Shown here one piece after another: positions 18,715 through 27,726 of a stretch of 64,000 nucleotides of DNA; position 1 is the stretch's first letter; each line of letters begins with the position of its first letter. The stretch is taken from positions 73,713 through 137,712 of the forward strand of contig JAUWGS010000004.1 of assembly GCA_030606285.1 (NCBI GenBank), read 5' to 3'. The translations under genes and the position numbers were made by a program. A model generated the notes under the pieces. It made no database searches. It saw only the letters and a list, made by a program, of their open reading frames with translations, and was not told the DNA's origin. This stretch comes from Planctomycetales bacterium. Lineage in GTDB: Bacteria; 4484-113.

Positions 18715-18989
18715 CGCCGCTTCTCCTCGCCGAATCCCTGGAGACTCAGCGCCTGCCAGGCCAAGGAGAGACCCGCGAAGGCCAGCGCCCAGTGCTTGAC
18801 GACTTCAAACAGGCCTTCCCACAAATGAGGTTTCAGGTTCGCGGCTATGAGCGCCGCGCAGACGAACACGAATGCGGAGATCGCGGGAAGATAATCGCGG
18901 TTGCGAGCGGCGAATCCCTTCTTGCGCCCCAGGAACAGGGCACACAGGATCACCACAACCAGAGCGATAAACTCGTTTACCAGTGGCAC
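18711..18989 (-). CDS. Small membrane protein preceding the histidine kinase
   Basis: 92 aa with three hydrophobic segments (about 5-20, 34-52 and 62-84), ending in a basic GFGEEKRR tail. I do not recognise it. The 4-nt overlap with the histidine kinase start suggests a membrane accessory or co-sensor. It begins 39 nt after thiC ends, so thiC, this gene and the kinase may form one transcript. Confidence 0.65.
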   Translation of the reverse strand: MPLVNEFIALVVVILCALFLGRKKGFAARNRDYLPAISAFVFVCAALIAANLKPHLWEGLFEVVKHWALAFAGLSLAWQALSLQGFGEEKRR

Positions 18990-19028
18990 TACCCGAACTC
19001 CCGATAAAACTGCGGCAGCTGCCCGGCG

Positions 19029-20366
19029 CTAAAGCGATTCATCTCCGCTACGGGTGAGGTCGACCGGTTTGCCGGCCTTCCGTCTGCGCATCGAGCAAAG
19101 CTCGCCGCACATCGTGCAACCCTCGTAATCCAGGGGCACATTGTCTCGTTCACGGTACTCCCGCGCACGGACTGGATCGATTGCCAGGCGGATCTGATCA
19201 TCCCATCTAAAGTCTCTGCGCGCCTGCGAAATTGTATCGTCCCATTCCCTTGCTCCCGGCACGCCCTTGGCAAGATCTGCGGCATGCGCTGCGATGCGGA
19301 AAGCAATCACGCCTTCATGCACGTCGTTCGCGTTTGGCAGCGCCAGATGCTCTGAAGGCGTCACGTAGCACAGCAAGTCAGCTCCCGCGGCGGCTGCGAG
19401 CGCTCCGCCGATGGCGCCAGTGATGTGGTCGTAACCCGGTGCCACATCGGTCACGAGTGGCCCCAACACGTAGAAGGGGGCGTTCTCGCAGACACGCTTC
19501 TGCAGGCGAACGTTCATCTCAATCTGGTCCAGCGGGATGTGGCCCGGGCCTTCGATCATCACCTGGACGCCGTGTTTCCAGGCCTTGAGAGTCAGGTCAC
19601 CCAGGACAAATAGCTCTGAGAATTGCGTGTCGTCGCTGGCGTCAGCGATACACCCGGGGCGCAAGCCGTCGCCGAGACTGAATGTTCCCGTGTACTTCCT
19701 CAGAATCACGCAGAGCCGCTCGAAGTCCTCGAAGTAAGGATTCTCACAGTCGTTGTGCTGCATCCAGTGGGCTATAAGAGCGCCACCGCGCGAGACGATA
19801 CCAGCCAGTCGCTTGTTTTGATCAGCGACCTCCAGCGCCTTGCGCGTGACGCCAGCATGCAAAGTGAAGTAGTCCACGCCCTGTTCTGCCTGCTCTTCGA
19901 CCACCTCAAAGAAAAGCTCGCGAGGCGCATCGAGAAAGCCGTTCGGCAATCCCATTTCCTCGGCGCGGCAGGCGACTTCGTAGATGGGCACTGTGCCGAT
20001 AGGAACCGGGCTGGCGTCGAGGATCTCCTGTCGAATCCGCTTCAGGTCGCCACCGGTTGAGAGGTCCATCGCTGTGTCGGCGCCCGCGCGGACAGCTACA
20101 TCGAGCTTGTGGACTTCTTCCTCCCAATCAGAGGCGAGCTTCGAGTTCCCGAGATTGGCGTTTACCTTAGTGGTCACGCCTGCGCCTATCGCTGTTGGCC
20201 GGGCACGTGAATGGTTGACGTTTCGCGGGATAATCAGGAGTCCATGCTCAAGCGAGTCCTGCAGAAGCTCCACCGAAACGCGTTCGCGTACTGCGAGCTC
20301 GGACATCTCCTGGTCAGATATGGAGTGCTCTATTTGATATCGTTTTCCGTTGCCGGATAAGCTCAT
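19029..20366 (-). CDS. thiC: Phosphomethylpyrimidine synthase ThiC
   Basis: Radical-SAM enzyme that rearranges aminoimidazole ribotide to HMP phosphate in thiamine synthesis. 445 aa, the short form lacking the long N-terminal extension. Motifs include NANLGNSK, GADTAMDLSTGGD, SRGGALIAHWM, SLGDGLRPGC and EGPGHIP. The C-terminal cluster reads CTMCGELC, that is C-x2-C-x3-C, one residue shorter than the C-x2-C-x4-C usually quoted for ThiC. No TPP riboswitch elements were found upstream. A TATAAT box at 20382-20387 (reverse strand) gives a short leader with GGTGGTGA before the ATG. Confidence 0.95.
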   Translation of the reverse strand: MSLSGNGKRYQIEHSISDQEMSELAVRERVSVELLQDSLEHGLLIIPRNVNHSRARPTAIGAGVTTKVNANLGNSKLASDWEEEVHKLDVAVRAGADTAMDLSTGGDLKRIRQEILDASPVPIGTVPIYEVACRAEEMGLPNGFLDAPRELFFEVVEEQAEQGVDYFTLHAGVTRKALEVADQNKRLAGIVSRGGALIAHWMQHNDCENPYFEDFERLCVILRKYTGTFSLGDGLRPGCIADASDDTQFSELFVLGDLTLKAWKHGVQVMIEGPGHIPLDQIEMNVRLQKRVCENAPFYVLGPLVTDVAPGYDHITGAIGGALAAAAGADLLCYVTPSEHLALPNANDVHEGVIAFRIAAHAADLAKGVPGAREWDDTISQARRDFRWDDQIRLAIDPVRAREYRERDNVPLDYEGCTMCGELCSMRRRKAGKPVDLTRSGDESL

Positions 20367-20488
20367 TTCACCACCAGCGTCATTATAACACTCGGAATCT
20401 CCATACTCTCTCTATTACCACGTTTTGCGCTGCTAATAGCGCAGATTGGAAGCGGGCAACTGGAGAGCCTGCCTGTAGTGTGCACTAC

Positions 20489-20612
20489 TGTCCGACTTCG
20501 CCAAGGCTATGTCGGACATTCGCCTTCGCAGAGATGTTTCGCATCAATTGTAGCTATACAGATGATACTGGAAGGGCGAATTCGATTCGCCGAAGCCTTG
20601 GCGAAGGCGAAT
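20489..20612. repeat. Inverted pair of short GC-rich repeats between thiC and tRNA-Leu
   Basis: CTTCGCCAAGGCT occurs at 20496-20508 and inverted at 20594-20606; ATTCGCCTTCG occurs at 20518-20528 and inverted at 20602-20612. The left copy also sits in a TGTCCGAC/GTCGGACA hairpin (20489-20496 with 20511-20518). The right copy touches the 3' end of tRNA-Leu and could act as its terminator. Otherwise this ~240-nt stretch holds no gene. Confidence 0.55.
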
Positions 20613-20694
20613 GCCGAAGGGGGGATTCGAACCCCCACGGGGTTGCCCCCGGCAGATTTTGAGTCTGCTGCGTCTGCCATTCCGCCACTTCGGC
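20612..20694 (-). tRNA. tRNA-Leu (anticodon CAA)
   Basis: Reverse strand. Acceptor GCCGAAG pairs with CTTCGGC. Anticodon stem GCAGA/TCTGC holds the loop CTCAAAA, giving CAA. A long variable arm (GCCGGGGGCAACCCCGT) is typical of class II leucine tRNAs. T-arm GGGGGTTCGAATCCCCC; discriminator A. CCA is not encoded. About 83 nt. Confidence 0.95.
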
Positions 20695-20704
20695 GCGCAA
20701 GAGC

Positions 20705-20733
20705 ATTATATGGTCGGGCATACCTCGTGTAAA
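20705..20733 (-). promoter_or_regulatory. Promoter of tRNA-Leu
   Basis: Reverse strand TTTACA (20733-20728), 17-bp spacer, TATAAT (20710-20705). The start would fall a few nt before the mature tRNA 5' end at 20694. Confidence 0.7.
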
Positions 20734-20779
20734 GCTGGAATGGCCCAGGCGCAGAGACTTTGCGGACCGTTCTGCTAAA

Positions 20780-21598
20780 ATGGGTTTGATGGCGGCGCTA
20801 AAGTACGTCGTGCTTTTTGTTTTCGGACTGGTGTTCGGCAGCTTTTTCAACGTTTTGATCTACCGTCTGCCTCGCGACCTGTCCATCATCTTCCCTCGCA
20901 GCTATTGCCCTCACTGCAAGAAGCCCATCCGCTGGTACGACAACATCCCCCTTCTGTCCTACGTCATTCTGAAAGCGAAGTGCAGATTCTGTGGCGTTCC
21001 TATCAGCATACGCTATCCACTGGTGGAGCTTGCCGCAGGGCTTATATTCGCTGGCGTGCCGTTGCTGGGAAGTCTGTGGGGATACACCTACGTGCCCGCT
21101 GGGCAGGTCACGCCGATTCACGACGCTTTTGCAATTGCGGCGGTGAGTATCTTCTTTCTAGTTCTGGTGATTGACTTCGAGCACCAGATAATCCCGGACC
21201 AGCTCAGCATCGCCCTCTTCGCTGTAGGCTGGCTGAGTGTCTTGGTATTGCGTCCCGGTTTCAGCCCGGGATGGGCCAGCAGCCTAATCGGTATGTTCGT
21301 TCTTTCAGCTTTCTTTTTCGTTTTCGCCCTGGCCATAGGCGGTTTCGGAATGGGTGACGTCAAGCTCGCCATCGGCATGGGCGCGCTGTTTGGCTGGCAG
21401 CAGCTGCTGGTGGCAGCGATGCTCTCGTTCCTTATAGGGGGTGCGGCAGCCGTGTTCTTTGCCGGATACCTGCTGCTACGCCGTAGGCTGAAAGCGCGGA
21501 TCCCGATTCCGTTTGGCCCTTATCTGGCAGTCGCTTCTGTGGTCTCGGTTTTCTTCGCCGGACGGCTCATGCAGTGGTATCTGGCATTCTTCAAGTAG
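20780..21598 (+). CDS. pilD: Prepilin peptidase / N-methyltransferase (A24 family)
   Basis: Processes type IV prepilins or type II secretion pseudopilins at the inner membrane. 272 aa, full length. The cytoplasmic zinc-binding loop has CPHC and CRFC pairs (about residues 42-45 and 68-71). The two catalytic aspartates lie in VIDFEHQIIPDQ and FGMGDVKLAIG. About eight hydrophobic segments are present. A second ATG at 20789 has a TAAAAT -10-like box ending 7 nt upstream, so it may be the true leaderless start. No pilin genes are in the window. Confidence 0.92.
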   Translation: MGLMAALKYVVLFVFGLVFGSFFNVLIYRLPRDLSIIFPRSYCPHCKKPIRWYDNIPLLSYVILKAKCRFCGVPISIRYPLVELAAGLIFAGVPLLGSLWGYTYVPAGQVTPIHDAFAIAAVSIFFLVLVIDFEHQIIPDQLSIALFAVGWLSVLVLRPGFSPGWASSLIGMFVLSAFFFVFALAIGGFGMGDVKLAIGMGALFGWQQLLVAAMLSFLIGGAAAVFFAGYLLLRRRLKARIPIPFGPYLAVASVVSVFFAGRLMQWYLAFFK

Positions 21599-21790
21599 CG
21601 CGCGCGGTTACTGATCGCTCTCGCCGCGCTTCGCCCATGATTCTCCGTGTGCCTCCGCGCGTGCGAGTACAAGATATGAGCGTGCGTAGCAAAGCTCCAT
21701 ATAAGGTATAATATTCTGGGCTGGCGTTGGTTTGCGCCGGCGTGGGGTGGTCAGATCTATTCGCGCAAGTTGCGCGAGGAGACGGACATT

Positions 21791-23908
21791 ATGAGAGGGA
21801 TTTTCCCAAGGGTTATTGCGAGCCTGTTTATTATCACGGCTATCATACTGCTCAACGGCTGCGGGGGAGGAAAGCAGCTCACAGCTCCGGGTATGCAACG
21901 CGTTGTACTCCCGGAGATAGATTTTAGTGTGACGCTTCCTCCAGGTGCGGACATTGACCCGGCTGACGTGTCCTTCGAGAGGTTGACTCTTGAGGAAGCG
22001 CTGTCCGGCGGCCGTGCCCCCAGTGATTTACCCGACGACTTCCGCGCGGTAGAAGCATTCGTGATACGTCCGGAAGACGCGGTATTTGACCTTCCAGCGC
22101 GCATCCGTCTCGTTCCGGAAGAGGAGTTGCCCGAAGGGACACGCCTATTCCTGTTCCGGGTAGGCGCTTCGCGGCGCTGTATTCCCATTGATGACGGATA
22201 CATCCGAGAGGACGGGAGCGTTTCCTTTGATACTTACGTTTTCGGATTCTTCATCGTTGCTGAGAACACACTAATCGCGCGGCCGTCCGACGCGTTTTTG
22301 TGTTACGGCTTCGCTGACGTGGGGGACGGGCCGATACCGCTTACCGTGGACTTCCAGGTGTTTTCGTTCGGAGGTGTTGAGCCGATCGAGTACATCTGGG
22401 ATTTCGATGACGGCAGTGGTTCGGTTATCGGTTCTGACGTGACGCACACCTTTTACGAGATAGGAGAATACGAGGTGTCCGTACGCGGAGAAGACGCGAT
22501 GGGAGCGATATCGCCAGGCTTCTCCACCATCATAGAGGCAACCAGCGAGTATGTGCCCCTTGATTCTGTCAGCGTGTACGTCTTCCCCACAGAGGCGTCT
22601 GCTCCGCTGGAACGGCACTTCATTCCGATGCTGGAGGGCGGTGTGCCGCCTTTGACCTGGGAATGGGAATTCTCGGATGGATACACCACGGACGAGCGCG
22701 ACCCCATTTACGAGTTCCCCCAGGCGGGGATCTACTCCGGTTCTGTGACGGTGACTGACGCCGTCCTGGATCAGGTTTCGAGTGACTTCGTGGCTGACCT
22801 GCGCCACGTCCATCTTAGCGCGGATCCCAACTTTGGCTACGCGCCGATGAGCGTGACGTTTGAGGTATCAGCGGAAGGTCTAAGCCCAGAGGCGACCATC
22901 GTTCTGGACTACGGTGACGGCGAAAGCGTAAGTGTGGACCTGGCTGGGGAGCCTTTGTTCGTGCACCACTACGATTCGGCAGGTACGTACCCGGCGCGGG
23001 TTGAAGCGTTTGAGATGTTCGAGGGCTCTCCGCGCTACGTGTACTCGCTGGTGATGAATATCGTTATCGTTGATGGACCGATTCCCATCATCTATTCCAT
23101 ATTCCAGCCCCAAGCGGAGCTGGGCGAGACTGTTACGGTCTACGGAGTTGATTTCGGTTTCGTTCAGGCCGAGGGCGAGACTGTCACCTTCGCGCCGGGA
23201 GTTCAGGCCGAGGTCCTCGAATGGAACGATACGTACATAGACGTAGTCGTGCCGGATGATGCGGTGGACGGGGACGTGTTCGTTACACGGGTCGATCAGG
23301 GGACATCGTACGAGAGTAACCGGATGTTCTTCAACGTGATCGAGCCGGGGCAGGAGAAGCAGCCTCCGATGATAATCCTGCTCTCCCCGAACCTGGGGCC
23401 GGTCGGAACGGTTGTCACAATCCTGGGACTGAACTTCGGTCCGACGCAGCTTGTTGGAGATAGAGTGTCGATCGGATACCAGCATCTGACAATCCACTCA
23501 TGGCAGGACGACACCATCGAGGCCGAGATTCCGCAGTTCGCGGAATCGGGCGATATAGTTGTGATGCACGATGGGATGACGAGCAACGGGTGGCACTTCG
23601 ATGTGGGCAACTTCCTGATTGACGACCCGCCGGAGATAACCAGCGTTGAACCGGCGACGGCAGCACGCGGTAACATGGTTTTTATTGAAGGCTGCAACTT
23701 CGGCTCATACGTGCCAGGTTCTGTGATATTCCTGGGTGCAGTTCCTATGGGAGTAATAAGCTGGGCGGAAAGCCAGATACTGGCGATTGTGCCGGAAAAG
23801 GGAAACGACGGCGACATTCGCGTGTTTCACCACGGGGCACTGAGCAACGGTGTGCCGTTCGTCGTGTGCCCGAATATGCCCGACCTCTATGGCCTGGAGC
23901 AGTTATAG
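21791..23908 (+). CDS. Large lipoprotein with PKD and IPT/TIG repeats
   Basis: 705 aa from the ATG at 21791. Its signal peptide ends in LNGCGGG (lipobox), so it should be membrane-anchored on the outside. After a ~140-residue N-terminal region come three PKD-type Ig folds (IWDFDDGSG, then WEFSDGYTTDE, then VLDYGDGES, each ending in a YxxxG-Y-x-V strand). Three IPT/TIG folds follow, marked by GETVTVYGVDFG, GTVVTILGLNFG and GNMVFIEGCNFG. These modules usually mediate surface adhesion or display; no enzymatic domain is visible. A TATAAT box sits at 21707-21712. It is followed by a related lipoprotein gene. Confidence 0.85.
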   Translation: MRGIFPRVIASLFIITAIILLNGCGGGKQLTAPGMQRVVLPEIDFSVTLPPGADIDPADVSFERLTLEEALSGGRAPSDLPDDFRAVEAFVIRPEDAVFDLPARIRLVPEEELPEGTRLFLFRVGASRRCIPIDDGYIREDGSVSFDTYVFGFFIVAENTLIARPSDAFLCYGFADVGDGPIPLTVDFQVFSFGGVEPIEYIWDFDDGSGSVIGSDVTHTFYEIGEYEVSVRGEDAMGAISPGFSTIIEATSEYVPLDSVSVYVFPTEASAPLERHFIPMLEGGVPPLTWEWEFSDGYTTDERDPIYEFPQAGIYSGSVTVTDAVLDQVSSDFVADLRHVHLSADPNFGYAPMSVTFEVSAEGLSPEATIVLDYGDGESVSVDLAGEPLFVHHYDSAGTYPARVEAFEMFEGSPRYVYSLVMNIVIVDGPIPIIYSIFQPQAELGETVTVYGVDFGFVQAEGETVTFAPGVQAEVLEWNDTYIDVVVPDDAVDGDVFVTRVDQGTSYESNRMFFNVIEPGQEKQPPMIILLSPNLGPVGTVVTILGLNFGPTQLVGDRVSIGYQHLTIHSWQDDTIEAEIPQFAESGDIVVMHDGMTSNGWHFDVGNFLIDDPPEITSVEPATAARGNMVFIEGCNFGSYVPGSVIFLGAVPMGVISWAESQILAIVPEKGNDGDIRVFHHGALSNGVPFVVCPNMPDLYGLEQL

Positions 23909-23910
23909 TG

Positions 23911-23993
23911 AAACCTGCGCGAAAGCTGCGCCATGTGTGGTGCTGCCTGCAAAGGATAGTGCGGCAGCACTGGCTGCTGAAGGGCGCAGGTTT
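23911..23993 (+). terminator. Nested hairpin between the two large lipoprotein genes
   Basis: Outer stem AAACCTGCGC (23911-23920) with GCGCAGGTTT (23984-23993), then a TTTT run. The inner stem is GTGCTGCC (23940-23947) with GGCAGCAC (23963-23970). Together they form a long cruciform just after the stop codon at 23908, probably a terminator or processing structure. Confidence 0.6.
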
Positions 23994-24047
23994 TCCCTTC
24001 AGCTTTGTGATATATGTTGAAACGGTTTCTGTAAGGGGATGTGTATT

Positions 24048-27000
24048 ATGGCAACCTGCAAGACCTTGTTGAGATGCGGAGTCCTACTGGCCCTGGCATC
24101 GCTCATCGGATTGCTACTCTCGTGTAGTGGCAAGAGGTCCGATGCGCCCGGCATCGTTACGCCTGAGAACACCATCGGTACGGAAGTGCCTGTGGCACCT
24201 GCTGACGGGCCTGATCTTGTAATGCTGAAGGATGCATCGGGTGCGCCGACGGGAGTGAAGGTCTATTGGTGGCGGGTGAACGAAGACGACGTCAGCGGCT
24301 ACTATCTGTATCGCGATACCGAGCCGATCACTGAGCCTGATCCGTCGCTTCGCGTTAACGAAGGCGCTCTCATTCCCCAACCGGACGAAGGTGTGCCCGC
24401 CGTTCTCTTCGACGACCTGTTTGAAGCGCAGGTGGGAATGACCTATTACTATCGTGTCTCGGCGGCGGACTTAGGTTGGGATGAGAGTCCGCTTTCTACA
24501 GAAAGGAGCATAACCATATCGTCCTTCATCATTGAGGGCTTCTCTCCTCTCAGTGGACCGGTGGGAACTTGGGTATTTATAACAGGTGAGTACTTCGGCG
24601 AATACAATGAGGAAACGGATGCAGTGTACTTCACCGGCGTAAAGAACGATAAAGGTCCCAGCGCGCTCTATGCGGCCAACATCCAGGCGGATATAATCTC
24701 ATGGGAGAGTTCGAGGATCGAAGCACGTGTTCGACTCGGAACCACTGTGGGCCCTATTACGGTCGTGTCCAATAACGCGCCGCAGCAGACTGCCAGAGAT
24801 TTCGAGTGCACTTCGCCCTACATTCTCTCAGTCTCTCCGGATCCAGCCATGGCGGGTGGCGAGATAGACTTCTTTGGCGCGAACTTTGGCCCGCCTGACG
24901 GAATGAACAGGCTAATGATAGACGACATTCCGTATGGTGGCCGGTTCAGCTTCTGGTCGGATGATCATGTGGTGGCGATATTGCCTGTTGACACACCGGA
25001 AGGCTTGGTCAAGCTTGAGCTTCTCATCGACAGCGAGTTTACCAATCCCTATTACTGCGATATCCTCCCGAGCAATGCGCCGTTCATCCAGAAGGTAATG
25101 CCAGGATACGGCGTGCCAGGCATCCCTGATGAAGGCTCAAATGTGGAGATTGTTGGCTGGAACTTCGGTGACATTCCGAACAATGTGATTGTGTGGTTCA
25201 ACGGCGTTGAGGTCTTTGGTGCGGATCTGACGTACCTTTCCGACACAGTCATTAATCTGACGGTCCCGGTTGGTGCTTCACGCATCGGTGAGGTGCATGT
25301 TATAGTTGACGACGGAATAACAGCCCTGGAGAGCAACTACTACCTGTACCATACGTTACCTAGTACATTGACGCAATTCGACGAAGGTATTGTTGCCGGT
25401 TGGGCGGTGGGCGAATACTCCGATGTGGCTCTGGGACCAGACGGTGAAGGTTTTGTTGTTTTTACGCAATCCAACGAGACCGGCGGGCCATCGTCTCTGT
25501 ACTTAGCTTACGATGACGGTGGTGGGTTGGTGATAGAAGAGCTTGTCTCTACGTACAAGGAATACCGCTACCCGCGCGTGGCTATGGATACAGGTGGCGT
25601 GGTTCACTTTGCCTATCAGGTCTACGGATGGGATGGTGAGGTGCGCTACGGAACATGGGATAACGGAAGCGTAACCGACGAGCTTGTTTACAGCGAAGGT
25701 TCTACGGACAATCCCGGCGCGTATCTGGATATGATAGTGCTGGATGACGGCTTGGGAGGGATTGATCGGATTCTCGTCTGGAGCAACGAGCTTGACGAAG
25801 TGATGTGCGGTCATATGCTCGACGGGGCTAGCAGCTGGACGATGGATATCGTTTACACTGCGGACACGGCGTACAACGAAGCGGCAGGTTACTACTGTTC
25901 CCTCGATTTGGTTGAAGCGCCCATCTTTGCGCCGCCACCACTGCGCGCTCCCAGCGCGATCGCCGGCAGCTATGCCGTCGGTGTCTCGTTTGGCCTATAC
26001 AGCGAGGATGGTGGAGCGCATTGGGAGGTTCGCGTCGCCGGTAGCGATGACCTGGATACTTGGTTTGCAGACACTGTCGGCTCGTCGATCGAGCCCGTAA
26101 CTGAGACAGTGATGCGTTGGAATCAGTCGTCGGTGGATCCCTTTATTCTGTGGTCCACCGGCAGCGCGGTGAACTGGTCATACTACGGCGAAGGATGGAC
26201 CACCGAAGAGGTGACCAGCGGGGATGGCCCTTACGGTGCCGCGCTCGGGCTCTATGTGGATATAAGCGGCGACGAGATTGCTTTCGGTCACAATGGTGGC
26301 GATGAGTTCTTCAGCGCCTATTTCGACTATGAAACCTGGGCTTGGACTGTCGAGACGACATCCACCGGTGATGGCCGCGTGGCTGAGCATGTCGGGCGCG
26401 GTGGAGCAGCCGCGTTTATCTCCAGTGACGAAGCAGCGCTCTCGGTCTACGACCCCGATATGCGGGACGTTGCGCTGGTGAATCTTGAGGGCATCAGCAG
26501 CGGAGTGACCGGCACGTGGCACGACATAGCGGACGGTTTTGCCACTCCCGGCTACGACCTGTCCAACCGTGCTCTCGTGGTCGACTCAAACGGTTACCCC
26601 CACATCGTCTTTGGTGACGTCGACCCGGTGACCGGTGAACGGACGCTATGGATGGCCCGTCCCCTTGACACCGGAGGTGGGGCTTCGCCGCCTTCACCAT
26701 TCGGCGGATGGGAATACGACCTCATTGACTCCGCGGTGAGTGGAACCCTGGGGCATGCGACGATGGCCGTTGACGCCTATGATGATTTCCACATCGCATA
26801 CCTCAAGGGTAGCGATGTCATGTATGTGAACGGTGGGTTTGGCGAGTTTGGCACACCCCAGTCCGTATTCGCTGGCGGTGCAATAACAACTGCACCCAGG
26901 ATTGCGCTGGGCTTATATTCCGCTTTGGACATAAACATCGTGGCACCGGAAGCAGGCAGCCCGTGGCGGCTCTGGCTCATTGAGTCCGAAAACGGTATGG

Positions 27001-27638
27001 CTTCGCACAGCCAGTCTCTTGCGATGTCGTGCGACTCCGCTATCACGCAGTACGACTTGGCAGTGCGGCATGACGGCGATGTTGTGGTGGTGGCATACCT
27101 TGACAGCCCGGACAACGAACTCACGATCTGGGAGGAGAGAAGTGGCCTCCAACACGGCTACGCCAGCACTACCGGCATGAACGCAGGAGTCACGCTGACG
27201 CTGGACGAGGATATGCACTGTTGTGTGACTCTGGCCGATCTTGAGAGCACGGGTGCAGGCTACATGCTGCACTGGCATGGCCCTTCGAATGACTACATCC
27301 TGGAGCAGTTCGCCCTTGATGCTGACGCTTCGCTGACGATGTCGCAGTGGCGAGGCGAATACGAGCCGTTCATAAGCTACCTCAACGAGGACTTCTACAT
27401 GGGTGAGGAATGGTTAACGACCTGTAATGCTTATGTAGACAGCGAGAACGGGGAAGCATACGTATACGAATTCTACGACGAGCAGAGAGTGCCGGTTCTA
27501 CATTCGGTTGACCCGTATATCTACCAGGAAGGATCAGGTATGGAAGTCGTCAAGTATCGCGTGGGAGTGTTCGCGTACCACGCGGATACGGAGAACTACC
27601 GCAATGTATTCGTCGTTGTAGGCCCTGAATGGGAGTAG
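24048..27638 (+). CDS. Very large surface lipoprotein with fibronectin-like and IPT/TIG domains
   Basis: 1196 aa from ATG 24048, preferred over ATG 24039 because AAGGGG (24033-24038) then has proper spacing. The signal peptide ends LLLSCSG (lipobox). Near the N-terminus is a fibronectin III-like segment (VKVYWWRVNEDDVSGYYLYRD, residues ~65-145). Three or four IPT/TIG folds follow (GTWVFITGEYFGEYNE, GGEIDFFGANFGPP, NVEIVGWNFGDI). The remaining ~750 residues carry many acidic, aromatic-rich repeats (VAMDTGGVVHFAYQVYGW-like and DLAVRHDGDVVVVAYLD-like) suggesting sialidase- or propeller-like blades. Function unknown; probably a surface protein related to its upstream neighbour. Confidence 0.8.
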   Translation: MATCKTLLRCGVLLALASLIGLLLSCSGKRSDAPGIVTPENTIGTEVPVAPADGPDLVMLKDASGAPTGVKVYWWRVNEDDVSGYYLYRDTEPITEPDPSLRVNEGALIPQPDEGVPAVLFDDLFEAQVGMTYYYRVSAADLGWDESPLSTERSITISSFIIEGFSPLSGPVGTWVFITGEYFGEYNEETDAVYFTGVKNDKGPSALYAANIQADIISWESSRIEARVRLGTTVGPITVVSNNAPQQTARDFECTSPYILSVSPDPAMAGGEIDFFGANFGPPDGMNRLMIDDIPYGGRFSFWSDDHVVAILPVDTPEGLVKLELLIDSEFTNPYYCDILPSNAPFIQKVMPGYGVPGIPDEGSNVEIVGWNFGDIPNNVIVWFNGVEVFGADLTYLSDTVINLTVPVGASRIGEVHVIVDDGITALESNYYLYHTLPSTLTQFDEGIVAGWAVGEYSDVALGPDGEGFVVFTQSNETGGPSSLYLAYDDGGGLVIEELVSTYKEYRYPRVAMDTGGVVHFAYQVYGWDGEVRYGTWDNGSVTDELVYSEGSTDNPGAYLDMIVLDDGLGGIDRILVWSNELDEVMCGHMLDGASSWTMDIVYTADTAYNEAAGYYCSLDLVEAPIFAPPPLRAPSAIAGSYAVGVSFGLYSEDGGAHWEVRVAGSDDLDTWFADTVGSSIEPVTETVMRWNQSSVDPFILWSTGSAVNWSYYGEGWTTEEVTSGDGPYGAALGLYVDISGDEIAFGHNGGDEFFSAYFDYETWAWTVETTSTGDGRVAEHVGRGGAAAFISSDEAALSVYDPDMRDVALVNLEGISSGVTGTWHDIADGFATPGYDLSNRALVVDSNGYPHIVFGDVDPVTGERTLWMARPLDTGGGASPPSPFGGWEYDLIDSAVSGTLGHATMAVDAYDDFHIAYLKGSDVMYVNGGFGEFGTPQSVFAGGAITTAPRIALGLYSALDINIVAPEAGSPWRLWLIESENGMASHSQSLAMSCDSAITQYDLAVRHDGDVVVVAYLDSPDNELTIWEERSGLQHGYASTTGMNAGVTLTLDEDMHCCVTLADLESTGAGYMLHWHGPSNDYILEQFALDADASLTMSQWRGEYEPFISYLNEDFYMGEEWLTTCNAYVDSENGEAYVYEFYDEQRVPVLHSVDPYIYQEGSGMEVVKYRVGVFAYHADTENYRNVFVVVGPEWE

Positions 27639-27726
27639 TTTACACTATCCTGTTCGCTGTTTGCGGTTTGGGTAAGGGATGTACCCAGGGCGGGCTTGAG
27701 CCGTTCCACCGTGTTCAGGAGTGACA

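Noticed and set aside
20367-20500. TPP riboswitch upstream of thiC
   Set aside because: On the reverse strand neither the CTGAGA core nor the ACCTGATCTGG-like element is found in the leader.
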